Positions 12,587 to 19,718 of a stretch of DNA of 36,222 nucleotides are shown here, piece after piece (the stretch's first letter is position 1; each line of letters begins with the position of its first letter). The stretch is taken from positions 1-36,222 of the IMG/VR virus record IMGVR_UViG_3300021092_000104. One strand, 5' to 3'. The notes below the pieces were generated by a model. The model had not been told where the DNA came from and did no database searches. It saw only the letters and a list, made by a program, of their open reading frames with translations. Origin of the DNA: a virus. Position numbers and translations under genes: made by a program.

Positions 12587-14126
12587 TGTTTTTGGTAGTG
12601 CGTCGACCACCACGTGTGGCATTCTTGGCTCGAGGATGGTTAGCAGCAGCACCGCTGTTACTTATTACCCCACCTTTGCCACCACCGGCTGCACGACCAC
12701 TATTGGTGATCGTCGAAGGCAAACCACCGCCTGCACCTCCACCGCCACCATAATTTATTGTCTGGTTGTTGGTAGAAAACGGACTGCCACCGGTTATATC
12801 GCCACTGTTATTTCCGCCAATGTTTACACCTTGGACTGCCCCAACATTGTTAAATGCTGAATGTCCGCCCTGGAAAGCACCAGAACGACCACTTGCTGGG
12901 GCACCACCGCCACCCGCTGGAGCACCACCGTCTGATGGAGAGGTTGGAGCGTCTTCGAGGCCTTTTCCTCGAAGCCTTCCTTTACCACCGCCTGCCGGAG
13001 GAGTCGGAGGGACTGCACCACCACCTGAACCAGATGGTGGAGTCGGAGGAGACGGAGGAGCGTCTGCCGCTGCTTGTGCCTCTCCTCTCTTTCGTATGTC
13101 TACTTCAGATCCACCAAGCCACTTGCCAACTTTAGCAAGTGTTCCTCGAAGCCTTCCACCCTTTTTGGAAGAATCCTCAGTTGGGGCTGAGGGGTTAACA
13201 GGTGTAACTTCTGGACCCTTGGCTGGAGATTTACTAGGCTCGCTAACGAGTCCTGTATCTTTATCCCACTCGTCTGTACGCATCATTTCCATGCCGCCTC
13301 GACTTGCACGTTCGGCTGAAGCTTTACGCTCTTCGTCCCAATAGCCACCATCACCCTTTTTCTTTGCGCCAAAGTTCTTGGGCTTACCAGTACCGCCCTT
13401 TTTGGTGTCTTCAGGAGCTTCTCCGTATGACATACCGCCACCTGCGGCCTTTGCATCGTCCCAGATGGTGCTCTTTTCTTTCTTTGCGCCAAAGTTACGA
13501 GGACCAGTTGATGGGGAGTCTTCTTTCTTTGCTGGAGCATCTTCTTTCTTTGCCATTGATTCGGATGCCTTATTAACGGCAGCATCCACTGCTGGAGTGG
13601 TCTTCTTCGGACGACCACGCGGCCTCTTTTCCTTGGAGGCAGCGGGCTGCTTCTCGGCGGCGGGCTGCTTCTCAGCAGCGGGCTTCTTTTTCTTGGAGTC
13701 AGTTTTCTTTTCTTCCTTGGCCTCTGGTGCGTTTGCAGGCGTATCTGGAGTCTTCATTTCAGAAGATTTATCTTTCTTTTTTGCCACAGTGGGATCCTTT
13801 CGCTCACTTGCTTTTCGCTCTTTAACTTCTGTATCTTCTAGGTTGTATGACTCCTCTGTTTTTGGATCAAGAAGCCGCTTCAATTCTTTTTGACTATTTG
13901 CAACATTCTTCGCCAAAAAGTCTTGATGCTTTTTTAATTTGTCGCCAGTTAAACCTGGTTCATATCTTGTACCACCTGGGCTTACCATGCTACGTACTTG
14001 TCCGCCCTCGCCCGTACCAAACACCTTGCCGGGATCGGCAATAATACGTTCATGCATACGAATATGCCGCTTCAAACGCGAGTTTTTAACCTTGTCAGCA
14101 GCAGATGCTTTCTTTTTCTCAGCCAT
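12579..14126 (-). CDS. AT-hook / histone H1-like low-complexity protein with shared GDITGG module, 515 aa
   Basis: Residues 1-110 are basic and helical. Residues about 110-200 are Lys/Ala/Pro/Glu-rich like histone H1 tails and contain a canonical AT-hook, KRPRGRPKK (167-175). The phrase NFGAKK occurs twice (211-216 and 251-256), each followed by an aromatic, Asp-rich segment. Residues 355-420 are Pro/Gly-rich. A module at about 419-455 (GAVQGV, GDITGG, PFSTNNQ) also occurs in the protein at 10948-11703. The tail is Gly-rich and basic. The start ATG 14126-14124 has GGAGG 4 bases upstream. Minor-groove DNA binding at AT-rich sites is inferred, for example in genome condensation or host nucleoid takeover. 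The plus-strand frames here are shadows of its repetitive codons. Confidence 0.7.
   Translation of the reverse strand: MAEKKKASAADKVKNSRLKRHIRMHERIIADPGKVFGTGEGGQVRSMVSPGGTRYEPGLTGDKLKKHQDFLAKNVANSQKELKRLLDPKTEESYNLEDTEVKERKASERKDPTVAKKKDKSSEMKTPDTPANAPEAKEEKKTDSKKKKPAAEKQPAAEKQPAASKEKRPRGRPKKTTPAVDAAVNKASESMAKKEDAPAKKEDSPSTGPRNFGAKKEKSTIWDDAKAAGGGMSYGEAPEDTKKGGTGKPKNFGAKKKGDGGYWDEERKASAERASRGGMEMMRTDEWDKDTGLVSEPSKSPAKGPEVTPVNPSAPTEDSSKKGGRLRGTLAKVGKWLGGSEVDIRKRGEAQAAADAPPSPPTPPSGSGGGAVPPTPPAGGGKGRLRGKGLEDAPTSPSDGGAPAGGGGAPASGRSGAFQGGHSAFNNVGAVQGVNIGGNNSGDITGGSPFSTNNQTINYGGGGGAGGGLPSTITNSGRAAGGGKGGVISNSGAAANHPRAKNATRGGRRTTKNNG
13642..13677 (-). repeat. Two tandem 18-base units in the AT-hook gene
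   Basis: Two adjacent 18-base units encode AAEKQP twice just before the AT-hook, differing at a few bases; a third partial unit follows. This looks like a recent slippage expansion within a disordered tail. Confidence 0.6.
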
Positions 14127-14144
14127 AGATCCTCCAGAATATCA

Positions 14145-15086
14145 TTAAAAGAGCTCTAATTGCTCTGCTCCCCAGTCACCGCCAAATTGGTTCTTGGATA
14201 AGGGTTTTGATGGGGCTTTTGGCTTTTCAACTTTTGTTGGGCTGGGCTTTGGCTTCTTTTTTGACTTAGGGGCATTCTGTTCTTCTACGTTGCGTCGTAG
14301 GGCTTCGTGGTTTGGAACGTGGTTAGTTACGTATTCTTCAATAGTAGTTTTAGGCTGACCTGCTCGAACCCTGTCATATTGGTGTTGTATAAATCCTCGA
14401 TATTCAGGGTAATAATGACCAGTTTCCCAGTCCTTAGCTGGTAATGCCCCCACGCCTTTAGTAAGCCACTTTCCAGTAATTACATGGTGGGAGTTATCAT
14501 CCCAGGAAAGGGTGTCCATTGGGTTGTGATCAGCATCATCTCTTGACCTTATTTTACGTTTAACACCCTTTTTGGGAAGTTGATCTTTTGTCATAAAATC
14601 TAGTTCGTCATACCCAAATCTTGCTACTTCGTCAGTGTACGACCCGCTGAAAACTCTTTTGGGGTAATAATCTTTTCCTGATAGATGTCCACCAGTTTTT
14701 TCTCTGTAGTAGTGGTTGTAATAATTGTCGGTTGCTGCCTCTTTTATGTCAAAAGCATCCGGTAACCTCAACCCAGACATATACTCATTTGCTTCTTTTT
14801 CAAGACTAGGAATGTGTCTCATGTTGTCATCAAGACTTGTTCCTTCGTAAAAATGCGGGGTCATATCCCAAGGTTCTCCGGGATTGGGATTTGCATAATG
14901 GCTGCGACTCCACCAACTCGCATCTTCATCTTCAAAGTTTTGAGAATCTTTTATATCTTGTTTGTATCCTTTGACGTGCATTAAATTATTAGCTGCACTA
15001 GTCATTGCTGTGTGGCTAACCGGGTACAAATACTCAGGCGCAACATCAAAACGCTTTAAGGAGTTGCTTGTGCCTTTACGGGCCAT
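14145..15086 (-). CDS. Hypothetical protein, aromatic-rich with basic Pro/Lys tail, 313 aa
   Basis: The start ATG 15086-15084 has GGAG 6 bases upstream, overlapping the previous stop region. Residues 1-230 are rich in Tyr, His, Asp and Trp (DNYYNHYYREKTGGHLSG, WWSRSHYANPNPGEPWD), without a signal or membrane segment. Residues about 270-300 are a Pro/Lys-rich disordered tail (KSKKKPKPSPTKVEKPKAP). The C-terminus ends GAEQLELF. This composition fits an internal virion protein or a nucleic-acid-associated protein; no enzyme motif is visible. Confidence 0.6.
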   Translation of the reverse strand: MARKGTSNSLKRFDVAPEYLYPVSHTAMTSAANNLMHVKGYKQDIKDSQNFEDEDASWWSRSHYANPNPGEPWDMTPHFYEGTSLDDNMRHIPSLEKEANEYMSGLRLPDAFDIKEAATDNYYNHYYREKTGGHLSGKDYYPKRVFSGSYTDEVARFGYDELDFMTKDQLPKKGVKRKIRSRDDADHNPMDTLSWDDNSHHVITGKWLTKGVGALPAKDWETGHYYPEYRGFIQHQYDRVRAGQPKTTIEEYVTNHVPNHEALRRNVEEQNAPKSKKKPKPSPTKVEKPKAPSKPLSKNQFGGDWGAEQLELF

Positions 15087-15088
15087 AC

Positions 15089-15586
15089 TTATCTCCAGGT
15101 TGGGCGCAGAGTCTGCAATTGCGCCCTTCGCTCAGCATTGACTTCGACAGTTACTTCTTGATCGGTGGTCCTGGGCAAACCTTTAGGGCCGACTTTGCCA
15201 TCGTTCGTTAGGCGTACAGGCTCAGCTCCCGGAGGTGCAAACTTTATACCAGCCTGTTGGTACTGAAGACCAGTGTAAAGATTGAACTCTTGAGGCCAGA
15301 GGTAATCACCTTGGTTGATGCGTTCACCTTTGTGAACACCACGAGAGTACTGTCGAGCATTCATTCGGCTCAACGTGCCAAGGATCTTGTCCTGTCGTCG
15401 GTTGGCCGACATTGTCCCTAAGTATCCGTCTGGATACGTAGTGTCTTGCAGGGTTCGATACCCTGCTAGTTGGTAGTCCTTTGCGCTGCGAAAAACAGGT
15501 GCGGGGCCAAGAAGAGGTTGCGACCCAGCGTCGGGTGGCATGCTGGGGTTATTCCAGTTAGCAAATGCTTGCGTCTGCTGGCTCAT
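15089..15586 (-). CDS. Hypothetical, probably structural protein, 165 aa
   Basis: The start ATG 15586-15584 overlaps the upstream TGA as ATGA. The protein is Gln/Asn/Pro/Tyr-rich (YPDGYLGTMSANRRQDKILG, QGDYLWPQEFNLYTGLQYQQ) with an Arg-containing C-terminus. There are no Cys and no hydrophobic segment. The composition resembles minor virion proteins of tailed phages, which is an inference from residue usage and neighbours only. Confidence 0.6.
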   Translation of the reverse strand: MSQQTQAFANWNNPSMPPDAGSQPLLGPAPVFRSAKDYQLAGYRTLQDTTYPDGYLGTMSANRRQDKILGTLSRMNARQYSRGVHKGERINQGDYLWPQEFNLYTGLQYQQAGIKFAPPGAEPVRLTNDGKVGPKGLPRTTDQEVTVEVNAERRAQLQTLRPTWR

Positions 15587-15960
15587 TTCTTACCTCTACC
15601 CTTTGGCGTTCTTTTACGTACATACAAGTATCCACCATCTCCGTCATCAATGTATGGAACTGCACCAGCTACGTCTACGCGTTCTACTAAATTTAAAGCC
15701 TTTTTTCTACTTATAGGCTTGTGCCAATTATCTGCTGAAAGAGCGTATCTGGCAGCGTCTTCGGGCTTGTGTGTGACCCATATGGCCTCATGATTTCTAA
15801 ACTGTCGCAAAAACCCTTTTGGGATATCGTTACCACGTTCCCGTTCGGTTTTTACTATATCCTTAAGATTTCCCCATTGGGGAGAATTTAACATATCACT
15901 AGCTCTGTAACCAAACTTCTGTGGTTTTACAACAGGAAGAATTGGTTTTTTACCAGTCAT
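15583..15960 (-). CDS. Hypothetical protein with faint ADP-ribosyltransferase-like pattern, 125 aa
   Basis: The start ATG 15960-15958 overlaps the upstream TGA as ATGA, with a GGTAGGGG ribosome site. The central phrase HEAIWVTHKPEDAARYA recalls the second strand and helix of ADP-ribosyltransferase-fold proteins often found in phages. The first and last motifs of that fold (Arg or His, and the QxE or ExE) are not clearly present. The C-terminus is very basic (YVRKRTPKGRGKK). An inactive or divergent fold is possible, as is an unrelated structural role. Confidence 0.5.
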   Translation of the reverse strand: MTGKKPILPVVKPQKFGYRASDMLNSPQWGNLKDIVKTERERGNDIPKGFLRQFRNHEAIWVTHKPEDAARYALSADNWHKPISRKKALNLVERVDVAGAVPYIDDGDGGYLYVRKRTPKGRGKK

Positions 15961-16064
15961 CCCCTACCGCCCATGGATGTCATAAAACCGCCACCGGCTC
16001 CGGCAGCGGATGAAATAGGCCTGGGCTTGGCTTTCTTTTTGGTGGTTTTCTTTTTCTTAGGCAT
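15957..16064 (-). CDS. Tiny Lys-rich protein, 35 aa
   Basis: I choose ATG 16064-16062, which overlaps the upstream gene by 8 bases; the same frame continues upstream to 16184 but would overlap by 128 bases. The product is a Lys-rich head (MPKKKKTTKKKAKPRP) followed by a Gly/Ala/Met-rich end. The ribosome site is poor. Such short basic proteins are plausible DNA-binding or capsid proteins, but the gene is short enough that it needs expression evidence. Confidence 0.45.
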   Translation of the reverse strand: MPKKKKTTKKKAKPRPISSAAGAGGGFMTSMGGRG

Positions 16065-16572
16065 ACCAATCGTCATCTTTGTTGGGCCACTTGTCTTTGT
16101 TTTTATCTTCGGGGTAACCATCCGGGAAACCATCTTTTTGAATTCGGGGCTTTTTGGGCGGCTTTTTACCGCTACCACCAGCATCGGTTTTTTTTACTTT
16201 TTTTGGATACCTAGTTTCTTTATAATCTTTTGGTAGTTGGTATTTATCATAATTCTCATTTTGGTTACGCAATGGTTCGTCTTGATAAAGACTTTCGTCT
16301 TGACCAATCACACCCATCTTTTTGCCGATGTGGTCCATGGTGCGCATGGCATACGACGTAAATCGGCCAGCGGTTCCCGGGCGTTTCATGCCTAACTTTG
16401 GAAGATCAACCTGGCTTTGGTAATGCGCCTCTAGTGGATGAATATCCCTAACCTTGTAATCAGGTGATTCGCTATGGGCAGCATCTCGAGCTGCGGAAGC
16501 TTTGCGACCACGATACTCATTGATATCGGTGATCGAACCTTTGGGCTGGTCGTGCTTTCGAATAAAACCCAT
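16057..16572 (-). CDS. Basic hypothetical protein, 171 aa
   Basis: The start ATG 16572-16570 lacks a good ribosome site at normal spacing, so coupling with the upstream gene, 8 bases away, is likely. The N-terminus is polar (RKHDQPKGSITDINEYRGR), the middle carries LPKLGMKRPGTAGRF, and the C-terminus is Lys/Pro/Asp-rich and probably disordered (PKKVKKTDAGGSGKKPPKK). No known domain. It resembles neighbours in composition, suggesting a co-evolved set of basic disordered proteins. Confidence 0.6.
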   Translation of the reverse strand: MGFIRKHDQPKGSITDINEYRGRKASAARDAAHSESPDYKVRDIHPLEAHYQSQVDLPKLGMKRPGTAGRFTSYAMRTMDHIGKKMGVIGQDESLYQDEPLRNQNENYDKYQLPKDYKETRYPKKVKKTDAGGSGKKPPKKPRIQKDGFPDGYPEDKNKDKWPNKDDDWYA

Positions 16573-16580
16573 ATTAAAAC

Positions 16581-17144
16581 TTAGATCCTAATGTCTTTGT
16601 GGTATTCACCCTGTTTCATTTTTTCTTCGTGAGCTTGCTTTTCTTCGTGAGCCTTGGCTGCTTCAGCACGTGGCTTCCTACCATACGTCTTTTTGTCGTA
16701 CTTCTCGACACCCTTGAACCCGCCCTTAGCGTACGCTTCGGCAACTCCACCCTTGGCAACCGACTCAATACGACCATCCTTTTTTTCTCTAAAGGTGTTC
16801 TGGCCAAAAGTGTCAAGCCTACGTTCTTCGTCTGCGCGGGCACGGTCATAAACACGACCACGCCTTTGTGATTCGTCACGATTCTTGGGTTTGTTAATTT
16901 CCTTCATCGCCTTGTCTTTACGGCGCTGTTCTTTCTTAGACAACGGAACAGCTGGAGCAGTGGACTCACTATCGATTTGAACTTTGTAGCCAACACTGCC
17001 ATCTGGCTTGGCATACCTTTTTGTATCCCCACGCATTACTGACTGGTGCACATCATCTATGTTGCGTACGGGCGGGGGTTTGGTCACGCCATGCGGATCG
17101 TCGTAGCGCCCACCATGATGACCTTTGTGTCGAAACAACGGCAT
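16581..17144 (-). CDS. Highly charged basic protein, 187 aa
   Basis: The start ATG 17144-17142 has GAGGTAG just upstream and follows the SpoVS-like gene by 2 bases. The N-terminus is His/Gly/Arg-rich (FRHKGHHGGRYDDPHG). From residue 65 on it is a nearly continuous charged helix (KKEQRRKDKAMKEINKPKNR, AEAAKAHEEKQAHEEKMKQ) that may be a coiled coil or single alpha-helix. Nucleic-acid binding or scaffold-like behaviour is possible. Function is unknown. Confidence 0.6.
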   Translation of the reverse strand: MPLFRHKGHHGGRYDDPHGVTKPPPVRNIDDVHQSVMRGDTKRYAKPDGSVGYKVQIDSESTAPAVPLSKKEQRRKDKAMKEINKPKNRDESQRRGRVYDRARADEERRLDTFGQNTFREKKDGRIESVAKGGVAEAYAKGGFKGVEKYDKKTYGRKPRAEAAKAHEEKQAHEEKMKQGEYHKDIRI

Positions 17145-17146
17145 GA

Positions 17147-17437
17147 CTACCTCACTACAGGTTTAAAGGAGATTGCCGAAATGCTCTCTCCGTTCTCTCC
17201 AATAATATCATCAAAGCCAATAATGTAGGTCAGATCAATACCACGGGGGGCAACAAAACCACGTGCAATAGCAGCAGATTTTGCTGCTTGGTTAACCGCA
17301 CTGGCTCCAATTGCTCGCATCTTGGGAAAATGTCCAGCAACGACAGATCTAGCCAAAATTGAGCCTACACTTTGAGGATTACTACTTCCCGAAACTTTAA
17401 GGACATCGTCAATCTTTGTAACCTGTTCTTCAGCCAT
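17147..17437 (-). CDS. SpoVS-like (Alba-related) protein, 96 aa
   Basis: From residue 10 the sequence follows the SpoVS family closely: VLKVSGSSNPQSVGSILA, then AIGASAVNQAAKSAAIARGF, then VAPRGIDLTYIIGF. SpoVS is a small dimeric protein with an Alba-like fold that in Firmicutes affects sporulation and septation, and it is thought to bind nucleic acid. I use ATG 17437-17435 with AGGAGACAAT upstream instead of the ATG at 17452. It is full length for the family. In a phage it may alter host division or chromosome state, or coat nucleic acid; the location directly after the recombination nucleases is notable. Confidence 0.85.
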   Translation of the reverse strand: MAEEQVTKIDDVLKVSGSSNPQSVGSILARSVVAGHFPKMRAIGASAVNQAAKSAAIARGFVAPRGIDLTYIIGFDDIIGENGESISAISFKPVVR

Positions 17438-17468
17438 ATTGTCTCCTAACAATGAACCTAAAACAAGT

Positions 17469-17885
17469 TTAGCAGAACCCCAAATCTTTTAAAATAGCAA
17501 CAATGTCGGACAAGCGCATGACCGCGTAGGAATCACCAAGTGATTTTTCTCCCTTGCCGGGGCGTTTAACCACCAAAATGGGCAGGGCAGCTTGGCGAAA
17601 AGCAGTTTCAGAAAGGGGGGCATTGTCTAGTCGGACAGCCTGATCCACGGTGTCGTTAAGCCACTCACTTAACTTAAACGTTTTTTGATTCTTGCATTGA
17701 ATACAAGCTTTTCGGACAATAGTAACACCAGAATTGTGTCTGGTCTGCTCTATGCCGTGAATGTCTCCTTTATCTTGCCCGCCTTCCAACGCTGTGCGGT
17801 GGGCTTTCTCAAAGCCATTGGCGTTAAGATATTCACGTATGGCAGTCTCAAACGACGTGCCTTTGGCTTTATGTTTATTACCCAT
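17469..17885 (-). CDS. PD-(D/E)XK nuclease, Holliday-junction-resolvase-like, 138 aa
   Basis: The catalytic layout is visible: Glu13 in the first helix (SFETAIREYL), Asp41 (KGDIHG), and Gln63-x-Lys65 (IQCKNQ), followed by a helix with Trp (KLSEWLNDTVDQA). This matches archaeal Hjc-type and phage Holliday-junction resolvase families. I start at ATG 17885-17883, an 8-base overlap with the upstream zinc ribbon, because the frame upstream to 17969 runs through that gene. It likely resolves branched DNA before packaging, acting with RecA and the Cas4-like nuclease. Substrate specificity is inferred. Confidence 0.75.
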   Translation of the reverse strand: MGNKHKAKGTSFETAIREYLNANGFEKAHRTALEGGQDKGDIHGIEQTRHNSGVTIVRKACIQCKNQKTFKLSEWLNDTVDQAVRLDNAPLSETAFRQAALPILVVKRPGKGEKSLGDSYAVMRLSDIVAILKDLGFC

Positions 17886-18042
17886 CGATCTTTTCCCACT
17901 CAGCTTGACTAAACCCACGAATACGACCATCGGTTTCGATGTACACCCAGGTCGGTGCATCTGGGTCACAACCGCAACCCGTTATTTGACGGGGGTTGTG
18001 CTCAACTATCGTTCCGCACTTTAGACACCTAACTTTGATCAT
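17878..18042 (-). CDS. Small zinc-ribbon protein, 54 aa
   Basis: A 55-codon frame from ATG 18042-18040, overlapping the upstream TGA as ATGA, to TAA 17880-17878 inside the next gene. Cys6 and Cys9 (RCLKCG) and Cys23 and Cys25 (GCGC) form a compact zinc ribbon, followed by a beta-like segment with Trp. It resembles small phage proteins of the DUF7695 type, as I recall them. It fills the gap between two real genes exactly and is coupled on both sides. Its partner may be the resolvase that follows. Confidence 0.65.
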   Translation of the reverse strand: MIKVRCLKCGTIVEHNPRQITGCGCDPDAPTWVYIETDGRIRGFSQAEWEKIDG

Positions 18043-18524
18043 GGTATGTATTTATACAGTTTCTTTTCGTGCGGAACAATACTAATACGACGACTCAGTT
18101 CCCTTGACAGGAGATGAGAGCCACGTTCACATCGATCAAATACTGTATCAACAAGTTTTCGGTACGCACGGGCTTTTGTATAGGCGTTTTGGGCGCTCAC
18201 TACAGTTTCTGACACACTGCTTTTCGCCTTAGCAATAGTGACTAACTCACCTTTGATTTTGGTATCCCACTGATTAATCAACGTAGTGGCTTTGGCAAAA
18301 TCTAGATCGTTGGAAAAGCTCTCTTCTGCAATCTCGGCAAGAACTAACTGTGACTTTGCGTAGTTAAGCCAAGCCGTGTATTGGGCGTAATACTTCATTA
18401 ACTCCGAATCGGTCAAATCATCAAGGTTAAATGGAATATCTGGAATTTCATTGCCGGGTTTAGTCGGCAACGAAAAATGTTGATGAAAATTTCCGTACTC
18501 TTCTTCAAGGGTTTCAATTGACAT
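18039..18524 (-). CDS. Conserved helical actinophage protein, 161 aa
   Basis: I start at ATG 18524-18522, after the Cas4 stop; the longer frame to 18545 would overlap that gene. The body is almost all helix (LTDSELMKYYAQYTAWLNYA, AKSQLVLAEIAEESFSND, AQNAYTKARAYRKLVD) with an Arg-rich end (SRELSRRISIVPHEKK). I recall related proteins beside recombination nucleases in actinophages, without known function. A partner role in DNA processing is inferred from position. Confidence 0.65.
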   Translation of the reverse strand: MSIETLEEEYGNFHQHFSLPTKPGNEIPDIPFNLDDLTDSELMKYYAQYTAWLNYAKSQLVLAEIAEESFSNDLDFAKATTLINQWDTKIKGELVTIAKAKSSVSETVVSAQNAYTKARAYRKLVDTVFDRCERGSHLLSRELSRRISIVPHEKKLYKYIP

Positions 18525-18529
18525 GACAC

Positions 18530-19393
18530 TCACGCTTTCCAGCACCTTTCTTTGTAGTGACAGTTTTTGCAGGTTGTGTGGGTTTGTTCTTCAGCCCAGG
18601 CTGGCCGCTCTGGCGGGATACCATCCTCCAAAGCATCCATTACCTTGGAACAATTGTCAAGTATGGGTTTAATGAGTTCCGGCATGAACTCAATAGAAAA
18701 CTCTTTGACTTCTTGGGAAGCCTTCCACTCATAGATAAAAATTAATTTATGAATGCCGGTAACGTGCATGTACAACATGCCTTGGCGAATATGTGTGGCA
18801 AACGGTTGACGTAGTGACTTCCACACACCATCGTAGGTAAGTGTTCCATCCGCGTATTGTTTATGAATATCTGGGGCCTCCATACGTATCGTTCCCATAC
18901 CCACTGATTTGATTTCAATGAGTGCCCTTTTTTTACCGCTAGTAAAAATGCCATCGGCGTGTCCAAGGATCATGTACTTGTCGTCTTTAAGTGGAATTTC
19001 TCGATAGTAAATTTTGTGACTGGAGCACTTTGGACATGTCTTTGGAGAAATATCCCACCATTCATGTTGGCAGTCTTGACAACCCCATTGCCCTTCCAAC
19101 ACTCCTGCTTCCCACATCCATTTTTGCCACTTGCTATGGATGGCGTGACCTTCAGCAAAGATATTTAAACGCTGATAGGACATGGGTTTTGTTGGGGGCT
19201 TTTCCTCAGATGAGATGGTGTACCAGGATGCTCGTGGACACCAATCTTTTTTGGACAACTCACTTGGATGTAGATGCATAAAATCTCGTTTGGCATCTCG
19301 AACTTCTTGATTACGCAGCATCTGAACTGCTACGACAGGGAGAACATCCCCCGACATTGTCAACAACTTTTTGTAGGACTCACTGTTACTCAC
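18530..19393 (-). CDS. Cas4-like PD-(D/E)XK exonuclease with zinc insertion, 287 aa
   Basis: Catalytic residues are visible as GH145A-D147, Glu160 and Lys162 (ALIEIKS). Cys52 together with Cys275, Cys278 and Cys284 (CKNCHYKERC) forms the [4Fe-4S] set typical of Cas4 and AddB-type nucleases. A CxxC pair at 105/108 and another at 120/123 form a zinc ribbon inserted between the Fe-S Cys and the catalytic core. The start is GTG 19393-19391 with GGAG 7 bases upstream. Phage Cas4-like enzymes process DNA ends for recombination; here it lies next to RecA. No CRISPR array is present, so a CRISPR role is unlikely. Confidence 0.85.
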   Translation of the reverse strand: MSNSESYKKLLTMSGDVLPVVAVQMLRNQEVRDAKRDFMHLHPSELSKKDWCPRASWYTISSEEKPPTKPMSYQRLNIFAEGHAIHSKWQKWMWEAGVLEGQWGCQDCQHEWWDISPKTCPKCSSHKIYYREIPLKDDKYMILGHADGIFTSGKKRALIEIKSVGMGTIRMEAPDIHKQYADGTLTYDGVWKSLRQPFATHIRQGMLYMHVTGIHKLIFIYEWKASQEVKEFSIEFMPELIKPILDNCSKVMDALEDGIPPERPAWAEEQTHTTCKNCHYKERCWKA

Positions 19394-19718
19394 TGATCAT
19401 CTCCAGAAAATCGTCTTCGGCAAGAACAACGTACCTGCGCCCACCGCAATCAAACTGTAGTACAGGGGTGCGATCCTCTAAAATTGCACGTTCTCGAAGT
19501 TCAACTAAATCCATAGATTTTAAGGTTATCCCCTTGATGTTGGCGGTCAACTTGTTCTCAATCAAAAAGTTATGGCTACGTACATCGTTCTTGCGCATCC
19601 AACCAGCACCTGACCGGGCGTTGCGGGACCCCTTATAGGTGTCAGCCGTTCTAACCTCCTGCTTCTTTGACTTCTTCAGGAGTTTTCTGGTCTTATCTGG
19701 GTCTCGTCCTAAAATCAT
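19386..19718 (-). CDS. Small PD-(D/E)XK nuclease-like protein, 110 aa
   Basis: The pattern SKKQEVR (17-23), SGAGWMRKNDV (36-46) and FLIENKLT (51-58) gives Glu21, Asp45 and Glu54-x-Lys56, the core of a minimal PD-(D/E)XK nuclease; the following strand and helix (LQFDCGGRRYVVLAEDDFL) complete the fold. The start ATG 19718-19716 overlaps the RecA TGA as ATGA. I recall similar short phage nucleases annotated as resolvase-like. It may cut branched or nicked DNA made by RecA-driven exchange. Confidence 0.65.
   Translation of the reverse strand: MILGRDPDKTRKLLKKSKKQEVRTADTYKGSRNARSGAGWMRKNDVRSHNFLIENKLTANIKGITLKSMDLVELRERAILEDRTPVLQFDCGGRRYVVLAEDDFLEMISE

Noticed and set aside
12766-13893. Long plus-strand open frames opposite the AT-hook gene
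   Set aside because: They arise from the repetitive Lys/Pro/Gly/Ala codons of the minus-strand gene; their products are low-complexity Leu/Ser/Phe sequences without motifs or ribosome sites.
18530-19393. Cas4-like gene as part of a CRISPR system
   Set aside because: No repeats or other cas genes are in the window; Cas4-like nucleases are common recombination enzymes in phages.
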